A DNA stretch of 64,000 nucleotides from an uncultured Flavobacteriales bacterium (GCA_937876195.1 CALEIK010000018.1:1-64000), one strand, 5' to 3'; shown: positions 52,303-63,300, numbered from the stretch's first letter. Notes: generated by a model from the sequence alone, not told the origin. Numbers and translations are program-made.

Positions 52303-53598
52303 TTACAAACTCCCAGAAAGAAGCAACAAGTTCAATCGCTGTGTCATGTGTTCCAGTTTAGCAGTGAGCAATCTACTTCTCGCTTCGACTACCGCAAATT
52401 GAAACTCACGAAGTTCTAAAGCTGTGTAGGCTCCAGACTGGAAGGCAGTTCCAATGATTTTCTCTACTTCCTCAGCTACAAGTTGATTACGCGATTCAAA
52501 CTCTAAATTTTTCATAGCAAATTCATAATTCACAAAAGCTTCTCTAAGTTCTGATCGGATCAATTGTGATTGTTGTTGATGTGCTAGTTCAGAATTTTCA
52601 ATCGTTAAACGACTGTTTTTAGAGCTCTGAATTCTTGATAATCCGTTCAAGATATCCCATTTCAGTGTCAATCCAAAACTAGGACCGAAGCTCTGATTGC
52701 TAAGTAAAAACCCCACCTCATTTTGCGATCGACCATAGGAATAACCGGTGTAAAGTGCTAGTTGCGGATACCATGTGCTTAGTACTTCTTTGCGTTCTTG
52801 CTCTGAGATGGCCAGTGCTGATTTTGCGTACAACAGCGATGCATTATCCGCCAGCGATTTTTCAACAAGATCTCCCCAATTCAGTGCTTCCGTTACTTCG
52901 GGTAGCGTTCCGGTGGCAGTAAATGGAAGTTCAGGATCTCTTGCAATAAATGCGTTCAATGAAGTTTGAAGCGCCGCAATATTCCGTTGATTATTCAGGA
53001 AAGCAGCACTATCTGCGGTAAGGTCAAGTTGTGCCTGAATGAGCGCCATTTCACTTGCTGCGCCATTTGAGGTAAGTAAGTTTACTTGATCGTAGCGCGC
53101 TTTTGACAAATCAATCGATTGCTCATAAATCTCGTTCATTTCATTAAGCACGACAAGCGTGTAAAATGAAACAGACGCTTGATATACTTTCATTTCTGCT
53201 TCAGCACGGAGGTTAAGCAAAGCTGATTCTTCAAGTAAATCCAGTTTTTTATCAGTTGCAAACATTTTAAATCCGTCAAAAAAGGTCCAGTTTAATAGAA
53301 CACCAGCACTGAGGGAAGTGTTTTTTGCGTTATCGGCTTCGTTTACCTGTCCACTCAAAAATTCTTGTCGCGCACTATTGATTGTTAAGTTTTGATCTGC
53401 GTTGACAGAAATCTGAGGAAGGTATCCAGCATTTCCGACATTGTTCTCATTGGCATAAATTTCAGCGTTATTTTTCACAATTTGAATTCCATAATCTTTT
53501 TCCAAGACCATCGCAATAAATTGGTCATACGTAAACGTTTCCTGAGCAATTATAGGAAAGGAAAAAAGGAATAAGAAAGATAGAACTAGTGCTTTCAT
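52303..53598 (-). CDS. TolC family outer-membrane efflux protein
   Basis: 431 residues with a signal peptide (FLFLFSFPIIAQ). Long amphipathic helices with the TolC duplication pattern (for example AEIYANENNVGNAGYLPQISVNAD and ALAISEQERKEVLSTWYPQLALYTGYSYG) form the periplasmic tunnel and short barrel. It is the outer-membrane exit duct of the RND pump encoded just upstream, overlapping it by 4 bp. Last gene of the marR-led operon; no strong terminator was seen after it, where it faces the serine hydrolase with 2 bp between. Confidence 0.92.
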   Translation of the reverse strand: MKALVLSFLFLFSFPIIAQETFTYDQFIAMVLEKDYGIQIVKNNAEIYANENNVGNAGYLPQISVNADQNLTINSARQEFLSGQVNEADNAKNTSLSAGVLLNWTFFDGFKMFATDKKLDLLEESALLNLRAEAEMKVYQASVSFYTLVVLNEMNEIYEQSIDLSKARYDQVNLLTSNGAASEMALIQAQLDLTADSAAFLNNQRNIAALQTSLNAFIARDPELPFTATGTLPEVTEALNWGDLVEKSLADNASLLYAKSALAISEQERKEVLSTWYPQLALYTGYSYGRSQNEVGFLLSNQSFGPSFGLTLKWDILNGLSRIQSSKNSRLTIENSELAHQQQSQLIRSELREAFVNYEFAMKNLEFESRNQLVAEEVEKIIGTAFQSGAYTALELREFQFAVVEARSRLLTAKLEHMTQRLNLLLLSGSL

Positions 53599-56500
53599 GC
53601 GCTCTTTTTAGAAGTTAGATAGATATACAAACCGGGAATCACATACAAGGTAAGCACCAGTGAGAAGGTAAGTCCACCGATGATTGACATTCCCATGGAA
53701 ATTCGACTCGTAGCGGCATCACCTAAGGCCAGAGCAATCGGCAACGCACCGAGGATCGTCGCCATAGAGGTCATCAAGATGGGTCTGAAACGCTTTGAAG
53801 CTGCTTCAATTACTGCTTCTTTCACTTTCAATCCAGCAACCTTGCGTTGATTGGCAAATTCCACGATCAAAATTCCGTTTTTCGTAACAAGTCCCACCAA
53901 GACAATAATCCCAATTTGAGAAAAGATATTGAGCGTATGCCCAAAGAGCCATAAAGTTACGACAGCTCCAGCCAGAGCGAGGGGAACCGTGAACATAATG
54001 ATTAGCGGGTCTGAAAAGCTTTCAAACTGAGCCGCGAGTACAAGGTAAACCAATGCCAATGCCAACAGAAAGGCAAAAATAAGACTGCTTCCACTTTCCA
54101 TAAACTCTTTGGAGGTGCCTGATAATGATGTGGAAAATGTTTCGTCTAAGACCTCGGCTTTGATTTTATCCATCGCTTTAATTCCATCTCCGATGGTTTT
54201 TCCTGGAACAGTTGAAGCGGAAACTGTAGCAGAAACGTAACGGTTGGTGCGGAACAATTGTGGCGGACTTGATTCATTGCTAAGATAGACAAGATTGTCA
54301 AGTGGAATTAGCACGCCGTCTTTGTTTCTTACGTGGGCTTCTTTGAGGTCATTCGGATCATCGCGGTATTGCTTTTGAGCTTCTCCAATGACCTCGTACT
54401 GTTTACCGTTCATGATAAAATAGCCAAATCGTTGTCCTGCAAAATAGAGCTGCATTGTTTCGGCAATATCACGCACAGAGACTCCAGCCGCGCGGGCTTT
54501 TGCTCGATCAATTCGCACTTGTAATTCGGGTTTGTTGAATTTTAGATCCACATCCACGACTTGAAATGTAGGGTCTTGTGATGCCTTGGCTAGAAAATCG
54601 GGCAATACAGCCTCCAATCGTTCGAAATTCGGTGCTTGGATCACATATTGTACAGGTAAACCTGACATTCGTCCTCCGCCAATTGTTTGTTCTTGCGTAA
54701 CGAAGACACGTGCAAAATTATAGTTCCCCAGTTTAGCGGAAATTTCATCTGCGAGTTCACTTTGACTTTTCGATCGCATGTTTTTGTCGACCAGATTCAT
54801 ACGCACAAACCCACGATTCGTTGAAATGGAAGCGCCAAACCCCGGGGAGGTCACCGAGAGAAGATTATCAACTTCGGGCAGTGTATCGACTAGGTCAATT
54901 AGTTCTTGTTGAAAAGCATCCATGCGCTCAAAGGAAGTTCCTTCAGGTGCAGAAGACATAATCATCATTCGACTTTTATCTTCCATTGGGGCTAGTTCGG
55001 ATTGAAGATTTCCTCCAAAAAAGTAAATGAATGCCCCTGAAATAAGCATAAGGACAAATGCCAGCCAAGGACGTTTCATAAAGCTGACTAAACTCTTGGT
55101 ATATCTATTAATCAATCCCACGAAAAACGGTTCTGTTTTTCTGTAGAACCATGAATGCCGTTCACGTTTACGCAACAATTTTGAACTCATCATTGGTGTA
55201 AGTGTCAGCGAAATAAACGCAGAAATAATAACCGATCCCGCGACGACGATCCCAAATTCACGGAACAATCTTCCTGTAAGACCTTCTAGGAAAATGACAG
55301 GTAAAAATACCGCAGCCAATGTAATGGTGGTTGAAACAATCGCAAAAATGATTTCTTTTGATCCTTCATGCGCCGCCTTTTTCGGGTCTTCACCTTTCTC
55401 AACGCGTGCGAAAATATTTTCCATTACAACAATGGCATCATCAACCACAAGTCCAGTTGCAAGGACAATTCCAAGTAAGGTTAGAATGTTGATGGAAAAA
55501 TCCATGAGGTACATAATGAAGAATGTACCGATTAGTGAAATGGGAATTGCGATGACTGGAATTAGCGTTGTGCGCCAGTCACGTAAGAACAGAAAAATCA
55601 CAAGAACGACAAGTGAAAACGCAATCAAAACCGTTTCCTGCACTTCCCTGATCGATTTACGAATGTTCTTTGTGCTGTCCAACGCCACTCCGATACTTAT
55701 ATCTTTTGGTAACTCCTTTTTGATCTGATCAACCCGCTTATATACTTCATCCACGATTTCGATGTAGTTGGAACCTGGTTGCGGAGTGATAGCGATTCCA
55801 ATCATTGGTATTCCGCCATTTCCACGTAACAAGGTGCGCTCATTTTGTGGACGCAGTTGTGCCGAACCAATGTCTTTGAGTCGAATGATGTTTCCTCCCT
55901 TCTCTGCAATGATGAGGTCGTTGAATTCCTCTACGGTCGTAAGTCGCCCGAAGGTACGGATCGTCAACTCAACGGCATCTCCTTCAATGCGACCAGAAGG
56001 AAGCTCTACATTTTGAGTCAATAGTGCATCGCGGACATCTGAAGCGGTGATTCCAAATCCAGCCATTTTTACTGGTTCAAACATCAGCTTCATCGAGTAA
56101 CGCTTTTCACCCCAGATGTTTATTTTACTCACTCCGGGAACGGTTTGTAAGCGCTCTTTAAAAACATTTACCCCCAGTTCCGTAAGTTCTAAAAGCGTTT
56201 TTGAATCAGATTGAACAGTGAGCGAGAAAATTGTTTCAGCGTCAGCGTCGGATTTTGCTACGATCGGCGGATCAGCATCTGGGGGAAGGTTACGAATGGC
56301 GCCTGAAACCTTGTCGCGAATATCGTTTGCCGCTCCATCTAGGTCACGACTAAGATCAAACTCTACAGTGATCGTGCTTCTTCCGTCACTGCTCACGGAT
56401 GTCATTGTTCGAATTCCCTGAACTTCATTGATGGATTCCTCAAGACGCTCAGTAATTTGAGATTCGACGATATCGGCGTTGGCACCTGGATAATTCGTTG

Positions 56501-56642
56501 TCACGGTAATTATTGGCGGGTCGACTGATGGGAATTCCCGAACTCCGAGGGATCGGAACCCAATGATTCCAAATAGCACGACAACAATCGACATGACGGT
56601 TGCCAGCACAGGCCTGTTGATACTTAGAGACGCTAAATTCAT
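53595..56642 (-). CDS. RND efflux pump permease (HAE1-like)
   Basis: 1015 residues, twelve membrane helices in two repeats with large periplasmic loops. The N-terminus (INRPVLATVMSIVVVLFGIIG) and the proton-relay helix GLVVDDAIVVMENI (paired Asp) are typical, as is the LDSTKNIRKSIREVQET loop. It is a proton-driven inner-membrane exporter for drugs, dyes or other hydrophobic compounds; the substrate cannot be read from sequence. It overlaps its neighbours by 4 bp on both sides. Confidence 0.95.
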   Translation of the reverse strand: MNLASLSINRPVLATVMSIVVVLFGIIGFRSLGVREFPSVDPPIITVTTNYPGANADIVESQITERLEESINEVQGIRTMTSVSSDGRSTITVEFDLSRDLDGAANDIRDKVSGAIRNLPPDADPPIVAKSDADAETIFSLTVQSDSKTLLELTELGVNVFKERLQTVPGVSKINIWGEKRYSMKLMFEPVKMAGFGITASDVRDALLTQNVELPSGRIEGDAVELTIRTFGRLTTVEEFNDLIIAEKGGNIIRLKDIGSAQLRPQNERTLLRGNGGIPMIGIAITPQPGSNYIEIVDEVYKRVDQIKKELPKDISIGVALDSTKNIRKSIREVQETVLIAFSLVVLVIFLFLRDWRTTLIPVIAIPISLIGTFFIMYLMDFSINILTLLGIVLATGLVVDDAIVVMENIFARVEKGEDPKKAAHEGSKEIIFAIVSTTITLAAVFLPVIFLEGLTGRLFREFGIVVAGSVIISAFISLTLTPMMSSKLLRKRERHSWFYRKTEPFFVGLINRYTKSLVSFMKRPWLAFVLMLISGAFIYFFGGNLQSELAPMEDKSRMMIMSSAPEGTSFERMDAFQQELIDLVDTLPEVDNLLSVTSPGFGASISTNRGFVRMNLVDKNMRSKSQSELADEISAKLGNYNFARVFVTQEQTIGGGRMSGLPVQYVIQAPNFERLEAVLPDFLAKASQDPTFQVVDVDLKFNKPELQVRIDRAKARAAGVSVRDIAETMQLYFAGQRFGYFIMNGKQYEVIGEAQKQYRDDPNDLKEAHVRNKDGVLIPLDNLVYLSNESSPPQLFRTNRYVSATVSASTVPGKTIGDGIKAMDKIKAEVLDETFSTSLSGTSKEFMESGSSLIFAFLLALALVYLVLAAQFESFSDPLIIMFTVPLALAGAVVTLWLFGHTLNIFSQIGIIVLVGLVTKNGILIVEFANQRKVAGLKVKEAVIEAASKRFRPILMTSMATILGALPIALALGDAATSRISMGMSIIGGLTFSLVLTLYVIPGLYIYLTSKKSA

Positions 56643-57673
56643 TTCGCGCGAGTTTTGGGAGTTACAGAAATACCATCACGCATTCCAAGCAGTCCCGTGG
56701 TAATAATTGTATCACCGGGTTGAATGTCCCCAAAAATTTGTGTTTTTTCAGCTGTACGAGCTCCAGTTTGAATGTCGACACCCAATGCTTGACCGTTTTT
56801 GAGCACCCATATTTTTTGTCCCTTCATGACCGGAACTATCGCTGGATTGGGCACTAGAATACTGTTATCATCCTTCCCAAAATTGCAGTTTACATTCACA
56901 TATCTTCCTGGGTAAAAATGGTCTTTTCCGTTCATTTTAGCACGTACAGTCAGCATGCGAGAGCTTTGGTCAATAGATGATGCCGTAGCATACACCACAG
57001 CTGAGTGGGCCGTCGTGTCTTCCGCTGTAGAAATACCAACGGTCATATCTTTGATGATGGTTGCTGCATAACGTTCGGCCACGGCAAATTCAATTTTTAC
57101 CTTATCACTTTGTGCAACAGTGGTAATTAATGTTGTTGGAGTAACATAAGCACCTTCACTAATGTTTCGGAGTCCAACCTTTCCCGAAAACGGTGCTTTT
57201 ATCGTTGCTTTGCTTATTTGTACATCGATTAATTCAAGCTGCGCTTTCAATTGATTTAACTTGGAAAGCGATTGCTCATATTGCTCGAAACTAATTGCTT
57301 TGCTTTCATAAAGTTTATTTTTCCGACGCTCATCATTGGTGGCAAGATCAAGTTCTACCTGAAGTTGTTTGCGTTGAGCTTGGAGAATATCGGTGTCAAT
57401 TCGCACAAGGGTCGTTCCTTTTTTTACCAATTGTCCTTCGGTGAATAGAATCTGTTTAACACGACCGTTTACTTCACTGTAGAGTTCTACAGTTTCGAAG
57501 GGAATTACCGTGCCCGGAACAGTGATATGATGCTCTATTGTTTCTGTTTTTGCCACGACGTATTCGACAGCAATAGGCCCACTTTTTTTAGCTGGTGCTT
57601 CTGATTCTGCACTTCCGCAACTAATGAGTGCAGATATACTTGTAAGCATGAAAAGAATGTTATACGTTTTCAT
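56639..57673 (-). CDS. RND periplasmic adaptor lipoprotein
   Basis: 344 residues with a lipoprotein signal (lipobox ALISCGSAE, Cys19). A lipoyl half-motif, an alpha-hairpin (about 90-150; coiled coil with QLQVELDLATNDERRKNKLYES) and beta-barrel regions follow in the membrane-fusion-protein order, with the second lipoyl half at TIKAPFSGKVGLRNISEGAYV. It joins the RND permease to the TolC duct. It overlaps marR by 14 bp and the permease gene by 4 bp. Confidence 0.93.
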   Translation of the reverse strand: MKTYNILFMLTSISALISCGSAESEAPAKKSGPIAVEYVVAKTETIEHHITVPGTVIPFETVELYSEVNGRVKQILFTEGQLVKKGTTLVRIDTDILQAQRKQLQVELDLATNDERRKNKLYESKAISFEQYEQSLSKLNQLKAQLELIDVQISKATIKAPFSGKVGLRNISEGAYVTPTTLITTVAQSDKVKIEFAVAERYAATIIKDMTVGISTAEDTTAHSAVVYATASSIDQSSRMLTVRAKMNGKDHFYPGRYVNVNCNFGKDDNSILVPNPAIVPVMKGQKIWVLKNGQALGVDIQTGARTAEKTQIFGDIQPGDTIITTGLLGMRDGISVTPKTRAK

Positions 57674-58145
57674 TCGGGTCTGTAATTTTGTTGAAGTGAA
57701 AATCTATTCTGTTGGTTGGTTCTTGGGAGACATGTTTGATCATGTCTTCAAGCGTATGCTCAAACCCGTCGCGCAGAGAGGGGTCAATCTTGGAAACGAA
57801 AAGGTAATCTATTTCAGCGATTGTCTGCTCAATGCGCGGAACAATTTTTTCTGCCTCTTTGGTGGACATTAAAAGCTGGCACCTTCTGTCTTCAGGATTC
57901 GTTAATCGCTCGATCATTTCGTTCTTTTCGAGGTACTCTACTATTCGAAACACGGTCACTTTATCAATACCGAGCATCTCTGCCAATTGGTGTTGACCTA
58001 TTTTACCTGAGTTTTGAGAAATAACGACCAGCGGATAATAATAGCGTTCTATGGGAAGATCGCCTAATTTATTAGCCAATATCCCGATGTACTGCTTAGT
58101 TAGTGAAGCAAATAATTTTCCAAGAGGTTGATTTTGATCGCTCAT
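57660..58145 (-). CDS. MarR family transcriptional regulator
   Basis: 161 residues from ATG 58145 (MSDQNQPLGK); an earlier in-frame TTG lies close to the expected transcription start and is unlikely. The winged helix lies at about 30-110 (IGQHQLAEMLGIDKVTVFRIVEYLEKNEMIERLTNPEDRRCQLLMST), with the DxRxxxxxxT wing. A dimerising C-terminal helix follows. It very likely represses its own efflux operon: the promoter's -7 box overlaps one arm of an 8-bp inverted repeat. Confidence 0.93.
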   Translation of the reverse strand: MSDQNQPLGKLFASLTKQYIGILANKLGDLPIERYYYPLVVISQNSGKIGQHQLAEMLGIDKVTVFRIVEYLEKNEMIERLTNPEDRRCQLLMSTKEAEKIVPRIEQTIAEIDYLFVSKIDPSLRDGFEHTLEDMIKHVSQEPTNRIDFHFNKITDPNENV

Positions 58146-58184
58146 ATTAGTTACTAAAGTCAATAGTTTACAAAGCTAACTAAT
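58146..58184 (-). promoter_or_regulatory. marR-efflux promoter with overlapping inverted repeat
   Basis: ATTAGTTA (58146-58153) and TAACTAAT (58177-58184) are perfect inverted arms 23 bp apart. The -7 box TAGCTTTG (minus strand, 58171-58178) overlaps the distal arm by 2 bp, and the expected transcription start lies between the arms. This is a typical repressor-operator layout. Confidence 0.7.
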
Positions 58185-58391
58185 CAGCTGTTTTAGGAAT
58201 GCAAAAAAGAAAGAAATGGGAAAATTTAACATTTTAGTGTGATTATCTTTTACAATGATGAATGGATTTTCTTCATACGTTTGGGATGTAGAGATGATAA
58301 TAATTTGCAGCCTTCATTTGAACAATTAGCAAAAACTATTACCTTGTGCTGTATAATTGACTGTGTTTAACCAAAAACAAATTGAAGACAA

Positions 58392-58874
58392 ATGAAAACT
58401 ATTAAAATTGAACTAAAATGGGCGGTCTTGTTTGCAATTATGGGACTGCTTTGGATGTTAATGGAAAAATTAGTTGGACTTCATGACGAGCACATCGACA
58501 AGCACATGTTTTATTCGAACTTCGTAGCAATTCCTGCAATTCTCATATACGTTTTTGCTTTGCTTGATAAGCGTAAGAATTTTTACAACGGCGTCATGAG
58601 TTATGGTCAGGCATTTACCTCAGGATTAATCATGTCGTTGATCATTGCCCTGTTGACCCCACTTACGCAGTACATCACATCAACAGTCATTACACCTGAC
58701 TATTTTGCGAACATAACTGAGTATGCAGTAGCAGAAGGAATGATGACACAAACTGATGCTGAAGCGTATTTTAATTTGCAGAATTACATCATTCAGGCTA
58801 CAGTTTTCGCGCCAGTGATGGGAATTATTACCACCGCATTGGTAGGGTTGTTTATTAAAAAGAACGCAGCATGA
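58392..58874 (+). CDS. DUF4199 membrane protein
   Basis: 160 residues with four membrane helices (about 9-25, 38-55, 75-100 and 135-155), fitting DUF4199, a Bacteroidota membrane family of unknown function. Start ATG 58392 gives the usual short basic N-terminus. It overlaps the next gene as ATGA (4 bp), leading a three-gene set with DUF6265 and SRPBCC proteins. No consensus -7 box was found upstream. Confidence 0.85.
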   Translation: MKTIKIELKWAVLFAIMGLLWMLMEKLVGLHDEHIDKHMFYSNFVAIPAILIYVFALLDKRKNFYNGVMSYGQAFTSGLIMSLIIALLTPLTQYITSTVITPDYFANITEYAVAEGMMTQTDAEAYFNLQNYIIQATVFAPVMGIITTALVGLFIKKNAA

Positions 58875-59362
58875 GAAATCTATTCGTAGCAATTTTGTTG
58901 TGTATTGCCCTTCCAAGTGTTGGACAAGAAGTGTTGACATTGGAAAAAGACGCATCTGCTGGAAAGGCGAGTTTGTCCCAACTGGATTGGCTCGTTGGAT
59001 CATGGAAAGGAAGTGGTTTTGGTGGAGATTGCGATGAAATGTGGATGCCAGCGGTTGACAATTCGATGCTGGGTATTTTTCGTTACTCCAAAGATGGAAT
59101 CGTTCATTTCAGCGAATTCATTGTCATTGAAGAAGTTGACGAAACATTGATCGTAAAACTCAAGCACTTTAGTCGCGATTTGACACCCTGGGAAGAGAAA
59201 GACAAATGGACGGAGTTTAAATTGGTTAAGGTAGAAAATCAGACTGCCTACTTTAATGGACTCACGTATCATTTGGATGGAGAAGAGTTGGTGATTCTTT
59301 TAGCGCTGACTTCAGATGGAACGCGAACGATAGAAGAATTTAGATTTAGCAAAGTAAAATAG
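58871..59362 (+). CDS. DUF6265 exported protein
   Basis: 163 residues with a signal peptide (LLCIALPSVGQ). The mature part fits DUF6265, a lipocalin-like beta-barrel family (LDWLVGSWKGSG, DEMWMPAVDNSMLGIFRYSKDG). The WLVGxW start resembles nitrobindin-like and lipocalin folds, but no haem-binding residue can be assigned. Overlaps DUF4199 by 4 bp; 3 bp before the SRPBCC gene. Confidence 0.8.
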   Translation: MRNLFVAILLCIALPSVGQEVLTLEKDASAGKASLSQLDWLVGSWKGSGFGGDCDEMWMPAVDNSMLGIFRYSKDGIVHFSEFIVIEEVDETLIVKLKHFSRDLTPWEEKDKWTEFKLVKVENQTAYFNGLTYHLDGEELVILLALTSDGTRTIEEFRFSKVK

Positions 59363-59365
59363 AAG

Positions 59366-59803
59366 ATGAAATACACAACCTCGATTCGCATAGAGCGACC
59401 GGTAGATAAGGTGATAGAGCTTTTCGACAATGTGGACAACATGAAAAAATGGATGGATGGATTGCAGAGTTTTGAACCCATCAGTGGAACACCAGGAGAA
59501 GTGGGATCAAAAGCAAAGCTGGTATTTAAAATGGGCAAGCGCGAAGTGGAGATGATTGAAACCGTGACTGTGCGCAATCTTCCACATGAATTTTCAGGAA
59601 CCTATGAAGCGAATGGCGTGTTCAATGTTGTGAAAAACAAATTTGAAGAGACTCCAGAGGGACATACGATTTATAATTCTGAGAATGAATTTCAGTTCAA
59701 AGGTTTCATGAAGGTTATTGCCTTTTTAATGCCGGGAGCGTTTAAAAAACAATCGGTAAAGTACCTGAAGGATTTCAAACGATTTGCTGAAAGCGAAACC
59801 TAA
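59366..59803 (+). CDS. SRPBCC (START-like) protein
   Basis: 145 residues, no signal peptide. The SRPBCC pattern is clear: TSIRIERPVDKVIELFDNVDNMKKWMDGL at the start, a curved sheet, and a long C-terminal helix (ALFxK-like KKQSVKYLKDFKRFAES). Such proteins bind hydrophobic ligands in a deep cavity; the ligand is unknown. It is the third gene of the DUF4199-DUF6265 set. Confidence 0.85.
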   Translation: MKYTTSIRIERPVDKVIELFDNVDNMKKWMDGLQSFEPISGTPGEVGSKAKLVFKMGKREVEMIETVTVRNLPHEFSGTYEANGVFNVVKNKFEETPEGHTIYNSENEFQFKGFMKVIAFLMPGAFKKQSVKYLKDFKRFAESET

Positions 59804-59949
59804 ATAATCAAAAGTGTGTGTTCTTCTGCGTGTAACTACGTAGAGACGTATGGATTGAAACCACTAAATTGGTGTGTCTGGGCCTTATAAACCAAGGAAA
59901 TACGGTGAGAATGTTGGAGATTTGGAGAAACTAATTAATACTTCAACAC

Positions 59950-60327
59950 ATGATACGCACAACAGTTAAAAGAGCATTCGACACACCGACAATTCATTTT
60001 GATCGTAAAAATGGATCAATACAAATTTCAGGAAGATCAATTCAATTGGATCCAAATCAATTTTGGAAACCAGTCATTGCACAATTCAAAGAATACTTGA
60101 AACACCCGAAACCAAAAACATCAATTCGTTTCGAACTTGAATATATCAACACACCGAGTATCGAGGCAATTCTAAAGTTTTTGAAAGTTTCGAAAGAAAT
60201 GAATACTACCGAACAAGCAATTGACATCGAGTGGCGTTACGAAAAAGGCGATGATGACATGATGGATTTGGGAAATTCTATTCATCGCTTGATCAACATT
60301 CCTATGCAGTGTACGGAGATGAATTGA
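59950..60327 (+). CDS. DUF1987 / SiaC-like regulatory protein
   Basis: 125 residues in the SiaC/DUF1987 family (TPTIHFDRKNGSIQISGRSI ... FELEYINTPSIEAILKFL). In Pseudomonas SiaC is switched by phosphorylation of a Thr in the YxNT stretch and activates a diguanylate cyclase. The Thr is kept here (YINTPS). No SiaB kinase, SiaA phosphatase or cyclase gene is in the window, so its partners are unknown. It stands alone, 146 bp after the SRPBCC gene. Confidence 0.8.
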   Translation: MIRTTVKRAFDTPTIHFDRKNGSIQISGRSIQLDPNQFWKPVIAQFKEYLKHPKPKTSIRFELEYINTPSIEAILKFLKVSKEMNTTEQAIDIEWRYEKGDDDMMDLGNSIHRLINIPMQCTEMN

Positions 60328-60342
60328 TAGTCAAGCACCTAC

Positions 60343-63300
60343 CTACTCCTTCATTACCCGTATCGTAGCTTCTTCACCGTTGCTGTTCAACTTTAGCAAA
60401 TATACTCCTACAGGACCGTCAATCTCAAACGTTATTGCCTCAGAACTCTGATACGTTTTGCTTTTCAGTAGTTGTCCAGTGATAGAAAGCAGTGATACGG
60501 TCAGTTCCTGTTGTTCGTTTTCAAAAACAATTTTTACTTCACCACTCGTGGGGTTTGGAAAGAGGACAAACTCCTCTGTCATTGTGTTTTCAACGATACC
60601 CACCGTTGCAATAGCCACGCAATCGGAGGTGTCAACGCATCCGTTTTGGGTTAATTGAACAGCGTAATTGCCATTTTCTGTTGGCGTGAAAGATTGAGCT
60701 GTTTCACCTGAAATGGGCGCGAAATTATCGTCACAGTCTAACCAAACATAACTCGCCGATGGGTTGTTGGCAGTAACTGTGATATCAGTTAGTGTTGTGG
60801 ATAGATCAGAAACAGCGTTGATGGTGAAACAAGATGTTGAATCGTAGCAGTTCCCCATTTTCAGTAGTGCGTAATAGTTTCCGCTGCTGCATGGAGTAAA
60901 TGTATTTACGAAACCGGAATCAACAATGGTACCTGTAATACAATCCTTGAAATAATAGTATCCGTTATCAGCGACAGTAACTGTTGTTCCGTTTAATTGA
61001 TAAGAGTTGTTGATAGGCGAACAACTTTCTCCATATTTGGCGAGGTATGCGTCTGGGGCACTAAGCATATAAGTAGAATCTGTTGGGTCAACATCAAAAG
61101 GACTTGCGCCAAAACCATCTCCCATTAAAAAAAAGTTTCCAAATTCATCAGAAGCAATAGAAATCGGCCCACCTCCTGAACTATAATCCTCAATTTCAAA
61201 GGCCCAGCTTTCGCTCGCGTCATTTGCATATTTAATAACAAATGTACCACCATTGGCCATAGGAAGAACAGTCGAGGCATCTACAGTAACTGTAACACCA
61301 TCATAAGCTTTTCCTGCGAATAAAACTTCGTTTTTTTGATTCACAGAAATTGAGTTGCTTAAATATGACCCCTCAAACGAGAAGGGGAATTTTTGAAGAA
61401 ATGTACCGTCGGAGGCGTATTTAACTAGAAAACCTCCGTAAAATGTAAATACAGATGGTCCTGATCCAGCCTCGTTACCTGAGAAATCAACTTGTCCGGA
61501 ATTCACACCAGTGAAGAAAATGTTTCCTTCATCATCCGTATCTAATGCGGAGTGACTGTTCTCATCACCAGAGGGATCCAAACCGTGTACCCAATTGAGT
61601 CCAAGCGTATCATTGTAACTGACAATAAATTCTCTAACATCATAAAGAATAGGAACGTCCAGCATCGCAACCCCCGGACCCATATCGAAATCCGCATCTT
61701 CATATATTGCCCCCGATAAAATCAAATTATTGTCTTTATCGAATGTCGCTGCTTTTACGATAGAATTCAAACCAGGCAGGTCTATTAAACCATTAAAATC
61801 TCCATTTGACGAATACTTAGCGGCAAAGGCTTTACCTGTTTGAGTAAAAGTTCCCGGACCAGGGTCAAAATCTGCTGGTTGTCCTCCGTTGCTTCCACAG
61901 ACAACTATCTCTCCGTTAGGAGCCACGTCCAAATCTTCAAGTGTCATGAAAACACCTTGAGCACCTAAAGTTTTATTCCATAATAACTGACCGTTAGGAT
62001 TGATCTTTATTAGAAAAACTTCAACGCCATATGGAGCTGATTCCATTTGGAGCGCAATATTATATTCATCAGGATCTATGTCAATGGTCCTTTCGAACAA
62101 TCCAGCAACATACACATTTCCATCTGTATCAAAATCTAACGCATATCCACTTTCCGGAATAGATGAATTGCCTTGTATTCCTGCTGGAAAGCCCCACAAA
62201 AAGGCACCATTATTATCATATTTAGCGACCATAATATCCAGTGAATTAGGACTTTGGTAAAAAGATGACACGCCGCCAAATAATTCCATGTTCACGATAG
62301 ATTGTATGTTTCCGGTAACGTAAATATTGCCATCAGGGTCAACAGCAAGTGAATTTTGTTCACCACCCGTAAATCCTGTAATACCTGCAGCCCAATCTAA
62401 TTCAGGAACTCCAAAATTACTTCCTTGCGAGACGTTTAAACAATTTGAAGTATCTGCACAAATACCATCTGAGACAATAACAGCATAATCTTGATCATCC
62501 ATCGGCGAAAAAGCATAAGTATTTACTCCGGATACGATGAATCCAGAATTACAATTCATCCACGAATAGCTAAGAGCATTGGTATCAATGCATGCCAAAT
62601 TACCGTAATTGGTAGAAGTTAATTCCGTATTTAATTGATTTACGGTTAAATTAAGGGTAACAATGCTATCGCAATCATTGATATCCAAATAAGAGTAACT
62701 GTAAATACCCGAAGTACTGTAATTCTGGTTACCAAATTGAAAATCCTGACCATCACAAATCGTGTCATATATTTCTACGTACTGTGGTGTACAACGCACA
62801 AATTCAACCAGCAACGGTTTCGGGTTCGTTCCGAGTAGAACGACTCCTAATGTATCTGATCCGGGATCCACATCTGTTGTTCCCGTATATCTAACTCCTA
62901 CCAGCATGCTATGATCAGGATTGACGTCAATATCACCTGAGTACGCGGGATAGTTCGTTCCTATATGATAAAAGGTGTGCGCACTCACAAAGTTTCCACC
63001 ATTGTCATACTGCAGAACGTAAGGCTCAAAATTACCATTGCTGGTATTCGATATCAGATATGTTCCAGTTCCTGGGTCAACATCGTATTCACCTTTGAAG
63101 TTACCTATAGTGTGTATACTGCCATCACTAACTAAAACAATCTTTGTGACCCCTATTTCTCCGCTACCTGCATATGTGTTATAAAAAGACCATTCATAGT
63201 TAAATGCAGTGTCCAATTTTATGAAATATTGTTGATAATACACAGAGCTCCCACCATGCACGAGCATATCAATATTACCGGAAGGATCTGCATCAAAATC

